Shown: positions 34,796 through 43,674 of the stretch, in pieces
How the letters are laid out: each line of letters opens with the position of its first letter
How positions within the stretch are numbered: position 1 is the first letter of the stretch
Source of the DNA: G025836975 sp048751585
GTDB lineage: Bacteria; Pseudomonadota; Gammaproteobacteria; Burkholderiales; Burkholderiaceae_B
DNA: 64,000 nt
Assembly (NCBI RefSeq): GCF_048751585.1
Contig: NZ_JAZHOB010000013.1
Coordinates: forward strand, 1-64,000
Reading direction: 5' to 3'
Notes under the pieces: model-generated
The model's input: only the letters and a program-made list of their open reading frames with translations
The model's database searches: none
Told to the model about the DNA's origin: nothing
Translations under genes and position numbers: made by a program

Positions 34796-35022
34796 ACCCG
34801 CTGCGGTGTTTTGCGTTAGCGGCGCCGCCGGGGCGGTTTGGGTGCTTGGCCTTTTTATGCGGCGCTCGGTGCTGCTGGAAGGGGTCTTGCGCCGTCCCGG
34901 CCTCGCGCGCCTGCCGCGCGGGCCAGGACATTCGAGCTTGACGGATGATCCACCGTCAACGGTGCCCATCGCCAACTGTGTCCGTCGCTAAGGGGTTCAT
35001 CGCCAACTATGCTGCCAAGGCA

Positions 35023-35231
35023 CAGCCGGTGGGCAGGGGCGGGGCGAGGTTTGAGCAAGCCGCCGCAGCGGCTTTGCGGCGGGGGCGTAAGAGGGCGCGC
35101 ATGTTTGAGCCGGCCATCAGCCCACAGGCGGCTGATGGCCGGCGAGTTCGCGCCCGACCCCGGCGCAAAGCGGCTGCAAGGGAACCCCGAAGGGGCGAAG
35201 CGATAGGAGCCCGGCCCCTGCCCACCGGCTG
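35023..35231 (+). repeat. Multi-helix intergenic element, family 1 copy C
   Basis: The outer helix is 18 bp (35023-35040 with 35214-35231). A second helix of 20 positions has two mismatches. The third helix GGGCGCG/CGCGCCC (35093-35099 with 35149-35155) replaces the T-A pair of copies A and B by C-G. The apical stem is 14 bp (35109-35122 with 35130-35143) around the invariant loop CACAGGC. Linkers TTTGAGCAAGCCGC, GTAAGAGGGCG and GAGTTC are kept. It lies between the convergent hexR and SDR genes. Confidence 0.85.
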
Positions 35232-35235
35232 CGCC

Positions 35236-35259
35236 GGTTGTACAAGCGGTTGTACAAGC
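35236..35259. repeat. Perfect 12-bp tandem duplication
   Basis: GGTTGTACAAGC occurs twice in direct succession, each copy containing the palindrome TTGTACAA, immediately outside family 1 copy C. It could be an operator-like pair or a replication-slippage product. Confidence 0.6.
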
Positions 35260-35367
35260 TAAAGCCACACGCTCACAGACCATAAAGCCTGCAAACACCT
35301 ACAACGAAAATCCGATAGGCCTGCGCAACGTCCCGTTCGACCACGGCGGCGCCCGCCGCAAAGCCGC

Positions 35368-36123
35368 CTACATGCAGGCCGTCATGCCGCCGTCCACGAC
35401 CAAGGTCTGCCCCGTGACGAAGCCCGACTCGCGCGAGGCCAGGAATACCAGGGCCGCCGCGATGTCCTCGGGCTCGCCCCACTTCTTCTGCGGCACCCTA
35501 TCATGCAGCCAGGCGGTGAATTCGGCATCGTTCCACAGGTTCCGGGTCAGTTCGGTCTTGATATAGCCCGGCGCAATGGCATTGACGGTGATGCCGTCGT
35601 CCGCCAGTTCGGCGGCCCATTGCCTGACCAGGCCATGCAGGGCCGATTTGGCGGCGGTATAGGCCGTAATGCCCTTTCTGCCGGCCAGCGCCGTAATCGA
35701 TCCGGTGAAGATAATGCGCCCATAGCCCTGCCGGGCCATGCCCGTGGCAATATGCCGGCCCAGCGCCCACTGCGAGGTCAGGTTGGCAAACAGCACCCGT
35801 TCGAAATCCGCCAGTGGAAAGCTCAGCAGCGGCTCGCGATGCTGGATTCCGGCATTGGAAAAGAAAATGTCAATCCGGCCCAGCCGGTCCAGCACCTCGT
35901 CCACGGCCCGGGTCGCCTGGCCAACGTCGGCGATATCAAAGGGCAGCGCATGCGTGTCCACGCCTTGGCCGCGCAAGACTTGCGCCGCCTGCTCGAGCGC
36001 GGCGGCATCCCTGCCGTTGAGAATCACGGTAGCGCCCTTGCGCCCGAGCGCGTGGGCCGCCGCATAGCCTATTCCGCGCGACGAGCCGGTAATCAGCGCC
36101 ACCCGGCCAGAGAAATCGAACAT
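35368..36123 (-). CDS. Short-chain dehydrogenase/reductase (SDR)
   Basis: A 251-residue NAD(P)-dependent oxidoreductase. The cofactor motif is ALITGSSRGIGYAAAHALG, NNAG is represented by FFSNAGIQHREPLL, and the catalytic Ser/Tyr/Lys lie in FTGSITALAGRKGITAYTAAKSALHGLVRQWA. It resembles gluconate 5-dehydrogenase and FabG-like reductases. It is the last gene of the minus-strand cluster with a beta-keto acid cleavage enzyme, so it may act on a hydroxy- or keto-acid of that pathway. Confidence 0.9.
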   Translation of the reverse strand: MFDFSGRVALITGSSRGIGYAAAHALGRKGATVILNGRDAAALEQAAQVLRGQGVDTHALPFDIADVGQATRAVDEVLDRLGRIDIFFSNAGIQHREPLLSFPLADFERVLFANLTSQWALGRHIATGMARQGYGRIIFTGSITALAGRKGITAYTAAKSALHGLVRQWAAELADDGITVNAIAPGYIKTELTRNLWNDAEFTAWLHDRVPQKKWGEPEDIAAALVFLASRESGFVTGQTLVVDGGMTACM

Positions 36124-36143
36124 ATCCGTCTCCGTGGATTGGA

Positions 36144-37076
36144 TCAGAACGCGACCTTGTCGGCGCCCTTCAGATGCAGGATGGCGCGCGCTTCATCGGG
36201 TGTCGCCACCTGAAGGTTGAGGGCTTCCAGGATCACCCGCATGCGCTTTACCTGTTCGGCATTGGACGAGGCCAGTTCGCCCGGGCCTATCCACAAGGAA
36301 TCCTCCAGCCCGACACGCACATTGGAACCCATGGCCGCCCCCATGGTCGCCAGAGGTATCTGGTTGCGGCCAGCACCCAGTATGGACCATTGGTAATCCT
36401 GGCCGAACAGCCTGTCGGCGGTGCGGCGCATATGCATCAGATCTTCGGGATCGGGGCCTATGCCCCCCAGGATGCCGAAGACCGACTGGATGAAGGGCGG
36501 GCTTTGAACCAGGCCGCGATCCATGAAGTGCGCCAGGTTGTACAGATGGCTGATGTCGTAGCATTCGAATTCGAAGCGCGTGCCGTTTTCCGCGCCCTGG
36601 CGCAATATGGTTTCGATATCCTTGTAGGTGTTCTTGAAGATCAGGTCGCGGCTGTTTTCAAGATGCTCTCTTTCCCATTCGTGCTCGAAAGTCTTGAAGC
36701 GCTGCAGCATGGGAAACAGGCCGAAGTTCATTGAGCCCATATTCAGCGACGCCACTTCGGGCTTGAAGGTCATGGCCGGCCGCATCCGCTCCTGGACGGT
36801 CATGTGCGGGCTGCCGCCCGTGGTAATGTTGACCACCGCGTCGGTGGCGGCCTTTATTTTTCCAAGAAAAGGCCTGAAGAAGTCGGGATCCTGGGTCGGC
36901 CTGCCGTCTTTCGGATCGCGCGCATGCAAGTGCAATATGGCGGCTCCCGCCTGGGCCGCCGCGATGGCCGCCTCGGCGATTTCATCGGCGCTGACCGGTA
37001 GATGGGGCGACATGCTGGGCGTGTGTATGGCGCCGGTCACCGCGCAGGTGATAATGACTTTTTTCTTGCTGGCCAT
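36144..37076 (-). CDS. Beta-keto acid cleavage enzyme (BKACE, DUF849 family)
   Basis: A 310-residue TIM-barrel enzyme of the family of 3-keto-5-aminohexanoate cleavage enzyme. It opens KKKVIITCAVTGAIHTPSMSPHLPVSADEIAEAAIAAAQAGAAILHLHARDPKDGRPTQD, with the zinc-binding HLHARD, and has NITTGGSPHMTVQERM and NVRVGLEDSLWIGPGELASSNAEQV with the third metal ligand Glu. Such enzymes condense a beta-keto acid with acetyl-CoA and release acetoacetate plus a new CoA ester (or the CoA ester plus a product). The preceding dehydrogenase could supply the beta-keto acid. AAGGAA precedes the ATG. Confidence 0.92.
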   Translation of the reverse strand: MASKKKVIITCAVTGAIHTPSMSPHLPVSADEIAEAAIAAAQAGAAILHLHARDPKDGRPTQDPDFFRPFLGKIKAATDAVVNITTGGSPHMTVQERMRPAMTFKPEVASLNMGSMNFGLFPMLQRFKTFEHEWEREHLENSRDLIFKNTYKDIETILRQGAENGTRFEFECYDISHLYNLAHFMDRGLVQSPPFIQSVFGILGGIGPDPEDLMHMRRTADRLFGQDYQWSILGAGRNQIPLATMGAAMGSNVRVGLEDSLWIGPGELASSNAEQVKRMRVILEALNLQVATPDEARAILHLKGADKVAF

Positions 37077-37085
37077 GGCTTTCCT

Positions 37086-38039
37086 TCAGTTGACGGTGGG
37101 TTGATCCGAGCCGGCGGCATCCGCCTGGTTCTTGTGCCGCAGCAAGGCCATCAGGCGCTCGTCGCGCCACAGGCGGCGCTTCAGCAATTCCGCTTTGGGA
37201 AGCAGGCTGCGCCGCTGCTGCTCCACGGCCTCGACCAGGTCCGCTGACCAGGGGCCGGTATCGGTCTGCTCGGTGGAAATCGACTGGAACATGCCGCCGT
37301 AGCGCGCACAGTAATCCTGCAAGCCATCGGGCGCATTCAAATCGATGGTTTCGAACGGTCCCATGAAGGACCAGCGCAGGCCCAGGCCGTCCTTGACGGT
37401 TACATCCAGATCCTCGGCGCTGACGGCGCCGCTTTCCACCAGGCGGAAGGCTTCGCGCAGCAACGCGCCCTGCAGGCGGTTCAGCACAAAGCCTTCCAGT
37501 TCCTTGTTGACGGTCACCGGCTTCTGCCGCACATCCAGCATTAACTTTCTGGCCCGCTCGATAACGGTCTTGTCCGTCCAGGGCGCCCCGCACAGCTCGA
37601 CCACCGGGATCAAATAAGGCGGGTTGACCGGATGCGCCACCAGGCAGCGCTGCCGGCCCGGCAGCGACTCGGTGAAGGCGGAAGCCGGGATGCTGGACGT
37701 CGAACTTGCCAATATGGTTCCGGGCGCGCTTAGCGTATCCAGCTTGCGGAAGATCTCCTGCTTGATCTCCAGGCGTTCGGGCAGGTTCTCCTGCACATAC
37801 TCCGCGCCCTCCAGGGCATGCTCCAGCTGCGCCGACACCTGGATGCGCGACAGCACGTCCTGGGCATCGCTCAGCAGCTCCTGCTTGCGCAACTCGCGGA
37901 CTTGGCGGGCGATGAGTTCGTGCGCGCGTGCCAATGCCTGGCTGTCGCCATCCCATACCTTGACTTGGCAGCCTCCCCGCGCAAAGACGATGGCCCATGC
38001 CTGGCCTATAAGCCCCGCGCCTATGATTGCTATTTTCAT
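37086..38039 (-). CDS. 3-hydroxyacyl-CoA dehydrogenase-like enzyme (lambda-crystallin/L-gulonate 3-dehydrogenase type)
   Basis: A 317-residue NAD-dependent dehydrogenase: IAIIGAGLIGQAWAIVFARGGCQVKVWD, ENLPERLEIKQEIFRKLD, SSTSSIPASAF, LVAHPVNPPYLIPVVELCGAPWT (catalytic His), EGFVLNRLQGALLREAFRLVESGAVS and GLGLRWSFMGPFETIDLNAPDGLQDYCARYG. The last two stretches resemble lambda-crystallin/L-gulonate 3-dehydrogenase and L-carnitine dehydrogenase more than fatty-acid beta-oxidation enzymes. It would make a beta-keto acid for the BKACE encoded 9 nt downstream. ATG 38039 has GGGAAGGG upstream; a longer frame from 38300 overlaps the SDR. Confidence 0.88.
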   Translation of the reverse strand: MKIAIIGAGLIGQAWAIVFARGGCQVKVWDGDSQALARAHELIARQVRELRKQELLSDAQDVLSRIQVSAQLEHALEGAEYVQENLPERLEIKQEIFRKLDTLSAPGTILASSTSSIPASAFTESLPGRQRCLVAHPVNPPYLIPVVELCGAPWTDKTVIERARKLMLDVRQKPVTVNKELEGFVLNRLQGALLREAFRLVESGAVSAEDLDVTVKDGLGLRWSFMGPFETIDLNAPDGLQDYCARYGGMFQSISTEQTDTGPWSADLVEAVEQQRRSLLPKAELLKRRLWRDERLMALLRHKNQADAAGSDQPTVN

Positions 38040-38058
38040 TTCCCTTCCCGCTGTAGCG

Positions 38059-38841
38059 TTAAACCAATGATTGAGTGTGGCCGTCCACCACCAGGGCCTG
38101 GCCGCTGACGCTGCCGGCCGCGGGACTGGCGGCGAACAAAGCCATATTGGCGATATCGCGCGCGGTAACCATGCGCCCCAGCGATGCCTGCTGCTCATAA
38201 GAACGCGCAAGCTGATCGACCGGCGTGCCCATGGCCTGCGCCTTGGCCGCAATGACCGCGCGTATGCGCGGGCCTTCCACCGCCCCCGGCAAAATGGCAT
38301 TGACGCGCACGCCGAACGGACCCAGCTCTATGGCCAGTGTCTTGGTGAAGCCGACCACCGCCCACTTGGACGCCGAATATGCGGAACGGCCGGCAAAGCC
38401 AAGATGCCCCGCCGCCGACGACAGGTTGATCATGACACCCGCGTCCGACGCCTTGAGCAATGGCACCGCCAGCCTGGCGCACAGGAACTGCCCGGTAATA
38501 TTGACGGCCAGCGTCTTGTCCCAATCGGCGCGGCTAAGGGTTTCGACATAGCCGGTGGGACCGGCAATGCCCGCATTGTTGATCAATACATCAAGCCCGC
38601 CAAAGGCGGACTGGACCTGCGCGAACAGCTCCGCCACGCTGGCTTCATCGGACACATCGGCGATCGCCCCGTGCACCTGTGGAAGCTCGGCTTTGACGGC
38701 GGCCAGCGCCTTTGCATCGACATCGCAAACAAACACATCGCACCCGGCCGTGGTGAACACCCTGGCCATCTCCAGCCCCAGGCCGCTGGCGCCCGCCGTG
38801 ATCAGCACCTTCCTGCCCGCCATGCTTACGTCTTCGAACAT
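38059..38841 (-). CDS. Short-chain dehydrogenase/reductase (SDR)
   Basis: A 260-residue classical SDR: VLITAGASGLGLEMARVF (cofactor), VLINNAGIAGPTGYVE, and INLSSAAGHLGFAGRSAYSASKWAVVGFTKTLAIELGPFGVRVNAILPG with the catalytic Tyr-x-x-x-Lys. The C-terminus SGQALVVDGHTQSLV is standard. GGAAGGGGG precedes the ATG. It lies between the dehydrogenase and the fused transporter gene in one transcription unit. The substrate is probably a hydroxyl group of the imported compound. Confidence 0.9.
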   Translation of the reverse strand: MFEDVSMAGRKVLITAGASGLGLEMARVFTTAGCDVFVCDVDAKALAAVKAELPQVHGAIADVSDEASVAELFAQVQSAFGGLDVLINNAGIAGPTGYVETLSRADWDKTLAVNITGQFLCARLAVPLLKASDAGVMINLSSAAGHLGFAGRSAYSASKWAVVGFTKTLAIELGPFGVRVNAILPGAVEGPRIRAVIAAKAQAMGTPVDQLARSYEQQASLGRMVTARDIANMALFAASPAAGSVSGQALVVDGHTQSLV

Positions 38842-38854
38842 AATCGCCCCCTTC

Positions 38855-41371
38855 CTATATCCACAGTTTTTCTTTACGGAAATCCAGGTTCACCAGCAGT
38901 TCATGGGCGCTGCCCCTATGGGCCACCTTGCCCCTATCCAGCACCAGGGCGGTATCTGAAAGTGCCAGCGCCAGGTCCAGGTTGTGGTCGACGATCAGTA
39001 TAGTCAAGCGCGTCTTCAGGGCCAGGATGGCATTGAAGACTTCCTCGGTCATGGCGGGCGACAAGCCCTCGAAGGGTTCGTCCAGCAGCAAGACTTCGAC
39101 GTGCCCGACCAGGGCCCTGGCAATCGCCACCATCTGCTGCTCTCCGCCTGACAGCAGTGACGCGTCCACGTTGTACCGTTCTTTCAGGCGCGGAAACACC
39201 TGGAAGATTTCCTCGTCCGTCCAGCCATTGGAATCGCGGCCCGAACGCTTCAAGCGCCCCAGCATCAGGTTGTCTTTCACCGACAGGCCTGAAAATAGCC
39301 TGCGGCCCTGGGGAACGAAGGCAATACCCAATCGCGCCATGGCCTCGGGCACGGGAGAGGCAATGTCCAGTCCCGCTATCTGGATCGAGCCCGAACCTAT
39401 CCTGGCCAGGCCCAGCATGCTTTTCAGCAGTGTCGACTTGCCGGCCCCGTTCCTGCCAAGAACCGCCACTACTTCTCCCTTGCGCGCCTCGAAAGAAATA
39501 TCGGACAGGATATGGCTCTTGCCATAGAAGGCATCCAGCTTGTCCACGCGCAAGGCCAGTTCCGCGGAAAGCTCGGCTTCCCGGACCCGGGCGGCCAGCG
39601 CCTCGCTGCCCGAGCCGATATAAATTTCGCGCACTTCCGGATTGCCGCGCACCATGGCGGCATCGCCCTCGACCAGCACGCTGCCCTGGTTCATGACCGT
39701 AATCTTGTCCGCCATGGAAAAAACTCGATCCACATCGTGTTCGACCAGCAGAATGCCGATGCGATCGCCCAGCTTGCGGATAAGAGTGCCTATGCGGTCG
39801 CGCTCGGCGGCCGCCAGGCCCGCCAGCGGCTCATCCAGCAGCAGGATGCGCGGCGCGGCGCCCAGCGCCAGACCCATGTCGACCACGCGCTGCCCGCCAT
39901 AGGATAAATCTTCGGCCATGGCTTCTTCCATGCCTTGCACACCCAGGTACTTCACCAGCTCATCGGTCTGCGACTGGGTGTCGCGCAATGCATCCAGCCT
40001 TTTCAACAGCGAAAAACGATGCGCATCGCGGCTGAGCACGGACAGACACAGGTTATCGCGCACGGTCAGGCCCTTGAACAGATTGGTAATCTGAAAAGAC
40101 CGGGCCAGGCCGCTGGCGCATATCCGCTCGGGGGGCAGCTTGTCCAGGCTGGCCTGCCCAAGCTTCAGCTCGCCCCGGTCCGCCGGGAAAAGCCCCGATA
40201 TCAGATTGAATAGTGAGGTTTTTCCCGCGCCGTTCGGACCGATCAGCGCATGGACGCCTTTGCCGGCCACCTCCAGGTCGACGCCGTTGACCGCCTGGAT
40301 GCCGCCGAAGCTCTTGCTGATGCCCTGGCAGCGCAAGGTCTGATCGCCCTCCGCCGCGAGAAACGAGGGAAAGAAACCCGGATCGGTCGGCATCACCCGA
40401 TTGCCCATGGCGGCAGCTGTGGTTTTCTCGGGCACGACCAGACGGAACAGACGCATCCCCACACCGCTCAAGCCGGAAGGCGTCACCAGAATGAAGAAGA
40501 TGAATACCAGGCCGAAGTACAGCAGCCAGTCGGCGGTATACATGGACAGGTACTCGCGGAACAGTATGTAGAACACCGCCCCGAAAATAGGCCCGGAGAA
40601 GCTGCGCATGCCGCCGATCAGGACAATCGCCAGCAGCTCGCCGGAAAATGCCAGCGACATGCTCTCCGCCGATGCAATGCGATGGCTCAGCACGGCCAGG
40701 CTTCCGGCCAGGCCGGTAATGGCTGCCGACAGGACAAAGGCCAGCAGCTTGTACGAATCCACATCGAAGCCGATGAAGCGCGTCCGCAGTTCGTTCTCGC
40801 GGATGGCGGTCAGCACCCTGCCGAAAGGCGATTGCGTCAGCCGCAGGAGGAAAGCGGCGACCAGGAAGGCGATCACGGCGACGAAAATATAGAAATTCCG
40901 GGAATTATCCAGATCCAGTCCCAGCACCGTATAGCGTTCAATTCCCCCCAGGCCGTTCTCTCCCCCCGTCAGCGCGGTCCAGCGATAGGCCACCGCGAAG
41001 CACAGCGCGGCAAAAGCCAGGGTCAGCAAGGAAAAATAAACGCCCCGGCGCCGCAATATCAGCAGGCCGATGATCAGCGCCACGGCCGCCACCAGCGCCA
41101 GCGCCGCAAGCAGCGGGACCAGGGAGGATTCTGTGAAGTAGCGCTGCTGCAGAATGCCTACGGCGTAGCCGCCGATGCCGAACCAGGCGCCGTGTCCGAA
41201 GGACACCAGCCCGGTATAGCCCAGCAAAATATTCAAGGCCAGTCCCGCCATGGCCAGGACGATGCACTCCACCGCCGTGCTGTAGGTCAGCCCGCCCAGA
41301 TCCAGCGCCATGGGCAAGACGATCAGTCCCAGCGCGATCCAGCCGAGTTTCTTGAGTTCTTCCATTGCCAT
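38855..41371 (-). CDS. Triple fusion LIV-type ABC protein: LivM permease, LivG ATPase and LivF ATPase
   Basis: One uninterrupted 838-residue frame. Residues ~1-310 form a LivM-type permease (GYTGLVSFGHGAWFGIGGYAVGIL, LIGGMRSFSGPIFGAVFYILFREY). Residues ~335-590 form a LivG-type ATPase (GPNGAGKTS near 379, LSYGGQRVVDMGLAL, LLLDEPLAGL, LVEHDVDRVF). Residues ~605-838 form a LivF-type ATPase (GRNGAGKST near 640, LLSGGEQQMVAIARAL, LLLDEPFEGLSP, IVDHNLDLAL). These are normally two or three separate proteins. The matching LivH-like permease starts 6 nt upstream in the operon. Confidence 0.92.
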   Translation of the reverse strand: MAMEELKKLGWIALGLIVLPMALDLGGLTYSTAVECIVLAMAGLALNILLGYTGLVSFGHGAWFGIGGYAVGILQQRYFTESSLVPLLAALALVAAVALIIGLLILRRRGVYFSLLTLAFAALCFAVAYRWTALTGGENGLGGIERYTVLGLDLDNSRNFYIFVAVIAFLVAAFLLRLTQSPFGRVLTAIRENELRTRFIGFDVDSYKLLAFVLSAAITGLAGSLAVLSHRIASAESMSLAFSGELLAIVLIGGMRSFSGPIFGAVFYILFREYLSMYTADWLLYFGLVFIFFILVTPSGLSGVGMRLFRLVVPEKTTAAAMGNRVMPTDPGFFPSFLAAEGDQTLRCQGISKSFGGIQAVNGVDLEVAGKGVHALIGPNGAGKTSLFNLISGLFPADRGELKLGQASLDKLPPERICASGLARSFQITNLFKGLTVRDNLCLSVLSRDAHRFSLLKRLDALRDTQSQTDELVKYLGVQGMEEAMAEDLSYGGQRVVDMGLALGAAPRILLLDEPLAGLAAAERDRIGTLIRKLGDRIGILLVEHDVDRVFSMADKITVMNQGSVLVEGDAAMVRGNPEVREIYIGSGSEALAARVREAELSAELALRVDKLDAFYGKSHILSDISFEARKGEVVAVLGRNGAGKSTLLKSMLGLARIGSGSIQIAGLDIASPVPEAMARLGIAFVPQGRRLFSGLSVKDNLMLGRLKRSGRDSNGWTDEEIFQVFPRLKERYNVDASLLSGGEQQMVAIARALVGHVEVLLLDEPFEGLSPAMTEEVFNAILALKTRLTILIVDHNLDLALALSDTALVLDRGKVAHRGSAHELLVNLDFRKEKLWI

Positions 41372-41377
41372 ATGCCC

Positions 41378-42259
41378 TTACTCCAGCCGTTCGAACTTTT
41401 CACCCAGCAATCCGCGCGGGCGCAGCACCAGAATGAGCAGCATCAGAAGATACAGGGAAGCCTCGGATGCCGGCGGATAGAAATAAGAAGTCAGGCCGCG
41501 GATGATGCCCACCAGCATGGCCGCCACCACCACGCCCCAGAAGCTGCCCAGCCCCCCTATGACCACGACCACAAAGGCCGCCGTCAATATCTCCTGCCCC
41601 ATGGCCGGCTGCACACCCGTAATGGGAGCCAGCAGCACACCGGACAGGCCCGCCAGCCCTATACCCAAACCGCAGACCGCCGTCATCACGGGGTTCAATG
41701 AAATCCCCATGGCCCTGACCATGTCGGGATCATTGATGCCCGCTTTCACGATCTTGCCGAATGCCGTCCTGTTAAGCAGCAGCCAGGTTCCGGCCACGGC
41801 GGCGACCGCCACGAACAGCATGCCTATGCGATAGATGGGATAGAAGAAATCCCCCACAATGACCTGGCCGTGGGCGAACTCGGGAATGGAAAATGAAAGA
41901 GGGGAAGCCCCGAATATCATGCGCAACGCCTGCTCGATGACCATCGAAAGGGCAAACGTGAACAACAGGCTCAAGGTGGGGTCCGCCCTGTAGAACCGGC
42001 GGAAGAAAAAGCGCTCCACGATCATGCCCAGCACGGCGACCACTACCGGCGAGACGACAAAGGCCAGTCCGTAGCCCAGGCTGTCGCTTAGAAAAACGAT
42101 CAGATAGGCGCCTATGGCATAGAACGCGCCATGCGCCAGGTTCACGATACCGCCCAGGCTGAAAATTATGGACAGGCCCAAGGCGATCAAAAGGTAATAA
42201 AACCCCAGCAGCAAGCCGTTGGCCACTTGCTGAATAATGAAAATCAGTTCCGTCGGCAA
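41378..42259 (-). CDS. livH: LIV-type ABC transporter permease (LivH-like), second system
   Basis: A 293-residue inner-membrane protein: QQVANGLLLGFYYLLIALGLSIIFSLGGIVNLAHGAFYAIGAYL, AGINDPDMVRAMGISLNPVMTAVCGLGIGLAGLSGVLLAPI and TAAFVVVVIGGLGSFWGVVVAAMLVGIIRGL. Its length is standard for LivH. It would pair with the permease domain of the triple-fusion protein. The receptor gene lies 60 nt upstream. Confidence 0.92.
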   Translation of the reverse strand: MPTELIFIIQQVANGLLLGFYYLLIALGLSIIFSLGGIVNLAHGAFYAIGAYLIVFLSDSLGYGLAFVVSPVVVAVLGMIVERFFFRRFYRADPTLSLLFTFALSMVIEQALRMIFGASPLSFSIPEFAHGQVIVGDFFYPIYRIGMLFVAVAAVAGTWLLLNRTAFGKIVKAGINDPDMVRAMGISLNPVMTAVCGLGIGLAGLSGVLLAPITGVQPAMGQEILTAAFVVVVIGGLGSFWGVVVAAMLVGIIRGLTSYFYPPASEASLYLLMLLILVLRPRGLLGEKFERLE

Positions 42260-42319
42260 AACGCAATCCCCGGCAAAAGCCAGGCACGGGATAAGCGCCG
42301 CGCCTGGAAATCAAGCAAA

Positions 42320-43576
42320 TCAGGCAAACTTGCACATGTTTTCTTGCTGGGTCGGCGCCAGCACCTCCAGGCTTTCGCCCGCGGCGGGCACCGGCTTGCT
42401 GGTCACCATGAAGTCGTCTTTTCCGGCATTTTTATCGTTGCTGGGCTGGACCGTATACATTTCATACAGCAGCTGATGATCCCAGGGACGGAAATAGCCC
42501 TGCCGGTCGCGCAGCACATCGAACTTGTTGTCGCCTTCCAGGAAGGCAATGATTTTGTCGGCCTGCGCCGACTTGGTCTTGGTCATGGCTTCGGCCAGTA
42601 TTCTGATGGCCAGATAGTCATTGACCGCCTGGTTCTCCGGCAGTTTTTTCCACCGCTTCTGGAAACGGGCGACGAATTCCTTGGCCGAAGGCGCCTGCAC
42701 CTGATGCGTCCAGATGATGGGCCATACGCCGCTGAATCCATTCTTGCCCGCGCCCCAGATGCTGGTCATGTTCATGTCGGCGCCCGCGAATGGAATATCG
42801 ATATTGAACTCGTTGTACTGCTTGGTGAAGTTGGTGGTCTGGTTGCCGGCCAGGTTGCTCATCACCAGATCGGGCTTTTGCTGCCGGATCTTCAGCAGCG
42901 ATGCGCTGAACTCGGTCGCATCGGTGGGCAACATGTCGTTGGACACAAAGACGGCCCCGTTCTCATCCATGAATTTCTTGGTCTGCTTGAACAGGTCATG
43001 TCCAAACGCATAATCGGCGGTAAAAGCCATCCAGCGCTTGCCCTTGACCATGCCGTCGCGCAGCAGGGCCTGCCCGATGGTGCGCACGTACATGGTGTTG
43101 CAGGCCTCAAGGTGGAACATATAGCGGCTGCAATTCTTGCCGCGCAGCTCGTCGGAATTGCAGCCCGTCTGCATAAAAAGCGTCTTGGCGCGCGTGGCGA
43201 CCTGTGCAATGGCCAGCCCCGACGCGGAACTGATTTCCCCCACCAGCGCATCGACCTTGTCGCGCTCCACCATGCGTTGCGCCTTGGTCGAGGCGGTCTG
43301 CGGATTGACGCTGTCTTCCGTCAGCAGCTCGATCTTGCGGCCCAGCACGCCGCCGGCCGCATTGACCTCTTCGACCGCCATCGTTGCGCCCAGCACAGCA
43401 TATTCCCCCATGGGTCCCAGGAAACCGGTACGGGGCGTCAGATGACCGATGCGGATGGGATCGGCGCCCTGGGCGCGTACGAAACCCGGCATCGCCAGTC
43501 CGGCGGCAAAAGCAGCGGAACCTTGCAGCAACAGCCGGCGCCCGGGAAGGGACGCCGAAGTTTTCTTGTCAGTCAT
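42320..43576 (-). CDS. LIV-type ABC transporter substrate-binding protein, Tat-type signal, second system
   Basis: A 418-residue receptor with twin-arginine-like leader PGRRLLLQGSAAFAAGLAMPGFVRAQGADP. The mature domain is IRIGHLTPRTGFLGPMGEYAVLGATMAVEEVNAAGGVLGRKIELLTEDSVNP, typical of the Peripla_BP_6 family. GGAGAC precedes the ATG. It is the first gene of the receptor, livH, livMGF, SDR, dehydrogenase, BKACE, SDR transcription unit. The ligand is presumably a hydroxy acid or its derivative degraded by those enzymes. Confidence 0.9.
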   Translation of the reverse strand: MTDKKTSASLPGRRLLLQGSAAFAAGLAMPGFVRAQGADPIRIGHLTPRTGFLGPMGEYAVLGATMAVEEVNAAGGVLGRKIELLTEDSVNPQTASTKAQRMVERDKVDALVGEISSASGLAIAQVATRAKTLFMQTGCNSDELRGKNCSRYMFHLEACNTMYVRTIGQALLRDGMVKGKRWMAFTADYAFGHDLFKQTKKFMDENGAVFVSNDMLPTDATEFSASLLKIRQQKPDLVMSNLAGNQTTNFTKQYNEFNIDIPFAGADMNMTSIWGAGKNGFSGVWPIIWTHQVQAPSAKEFVARFQKRWKKLPENQAVNDYLAIRILAEAMTKTKSAQADKIIAFLEGDNKFDVLRDRQGYFRPWDHQLLYEMYTVQPSNDKNAGKDDFMVTSKPVPAAGESLEVLAPTQQENMCKFA

Positions 43577-43631
43577 GCTTGTCTCCTGTCGTTCTACACT
43601 GTGGGATTATTAATCGTTATACTATCCAACT

Positions 43632-43646
43632 GTGATCACAGATCAC
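43632..43646. promoter_or_regulatory. Candidate GntR/FCD operator
   Basis: GTGATCACAGATCAC is a perfect 15-bp palindrome, and the overlapping TGTGATCACA (43631-43640) is also palindromic. It lies in the 98-bp divergent region, 28 nt before the GntR gene and 55 nt before the receptor gene. Assigned by symmetry and position only. Confidence 0.5.
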
Positions 43647-43674
43647 ACCTAGCAATTACCCTAATCGCCGATAC

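Noticed and set aside
40250..41701. A 483-codon plus-strand frame rich in Gln/His
   Set aside because: It is a shadow of the LivM-LivG-LivF gene and livH; the composition is the usual reverse complement of membrane-protein codons.
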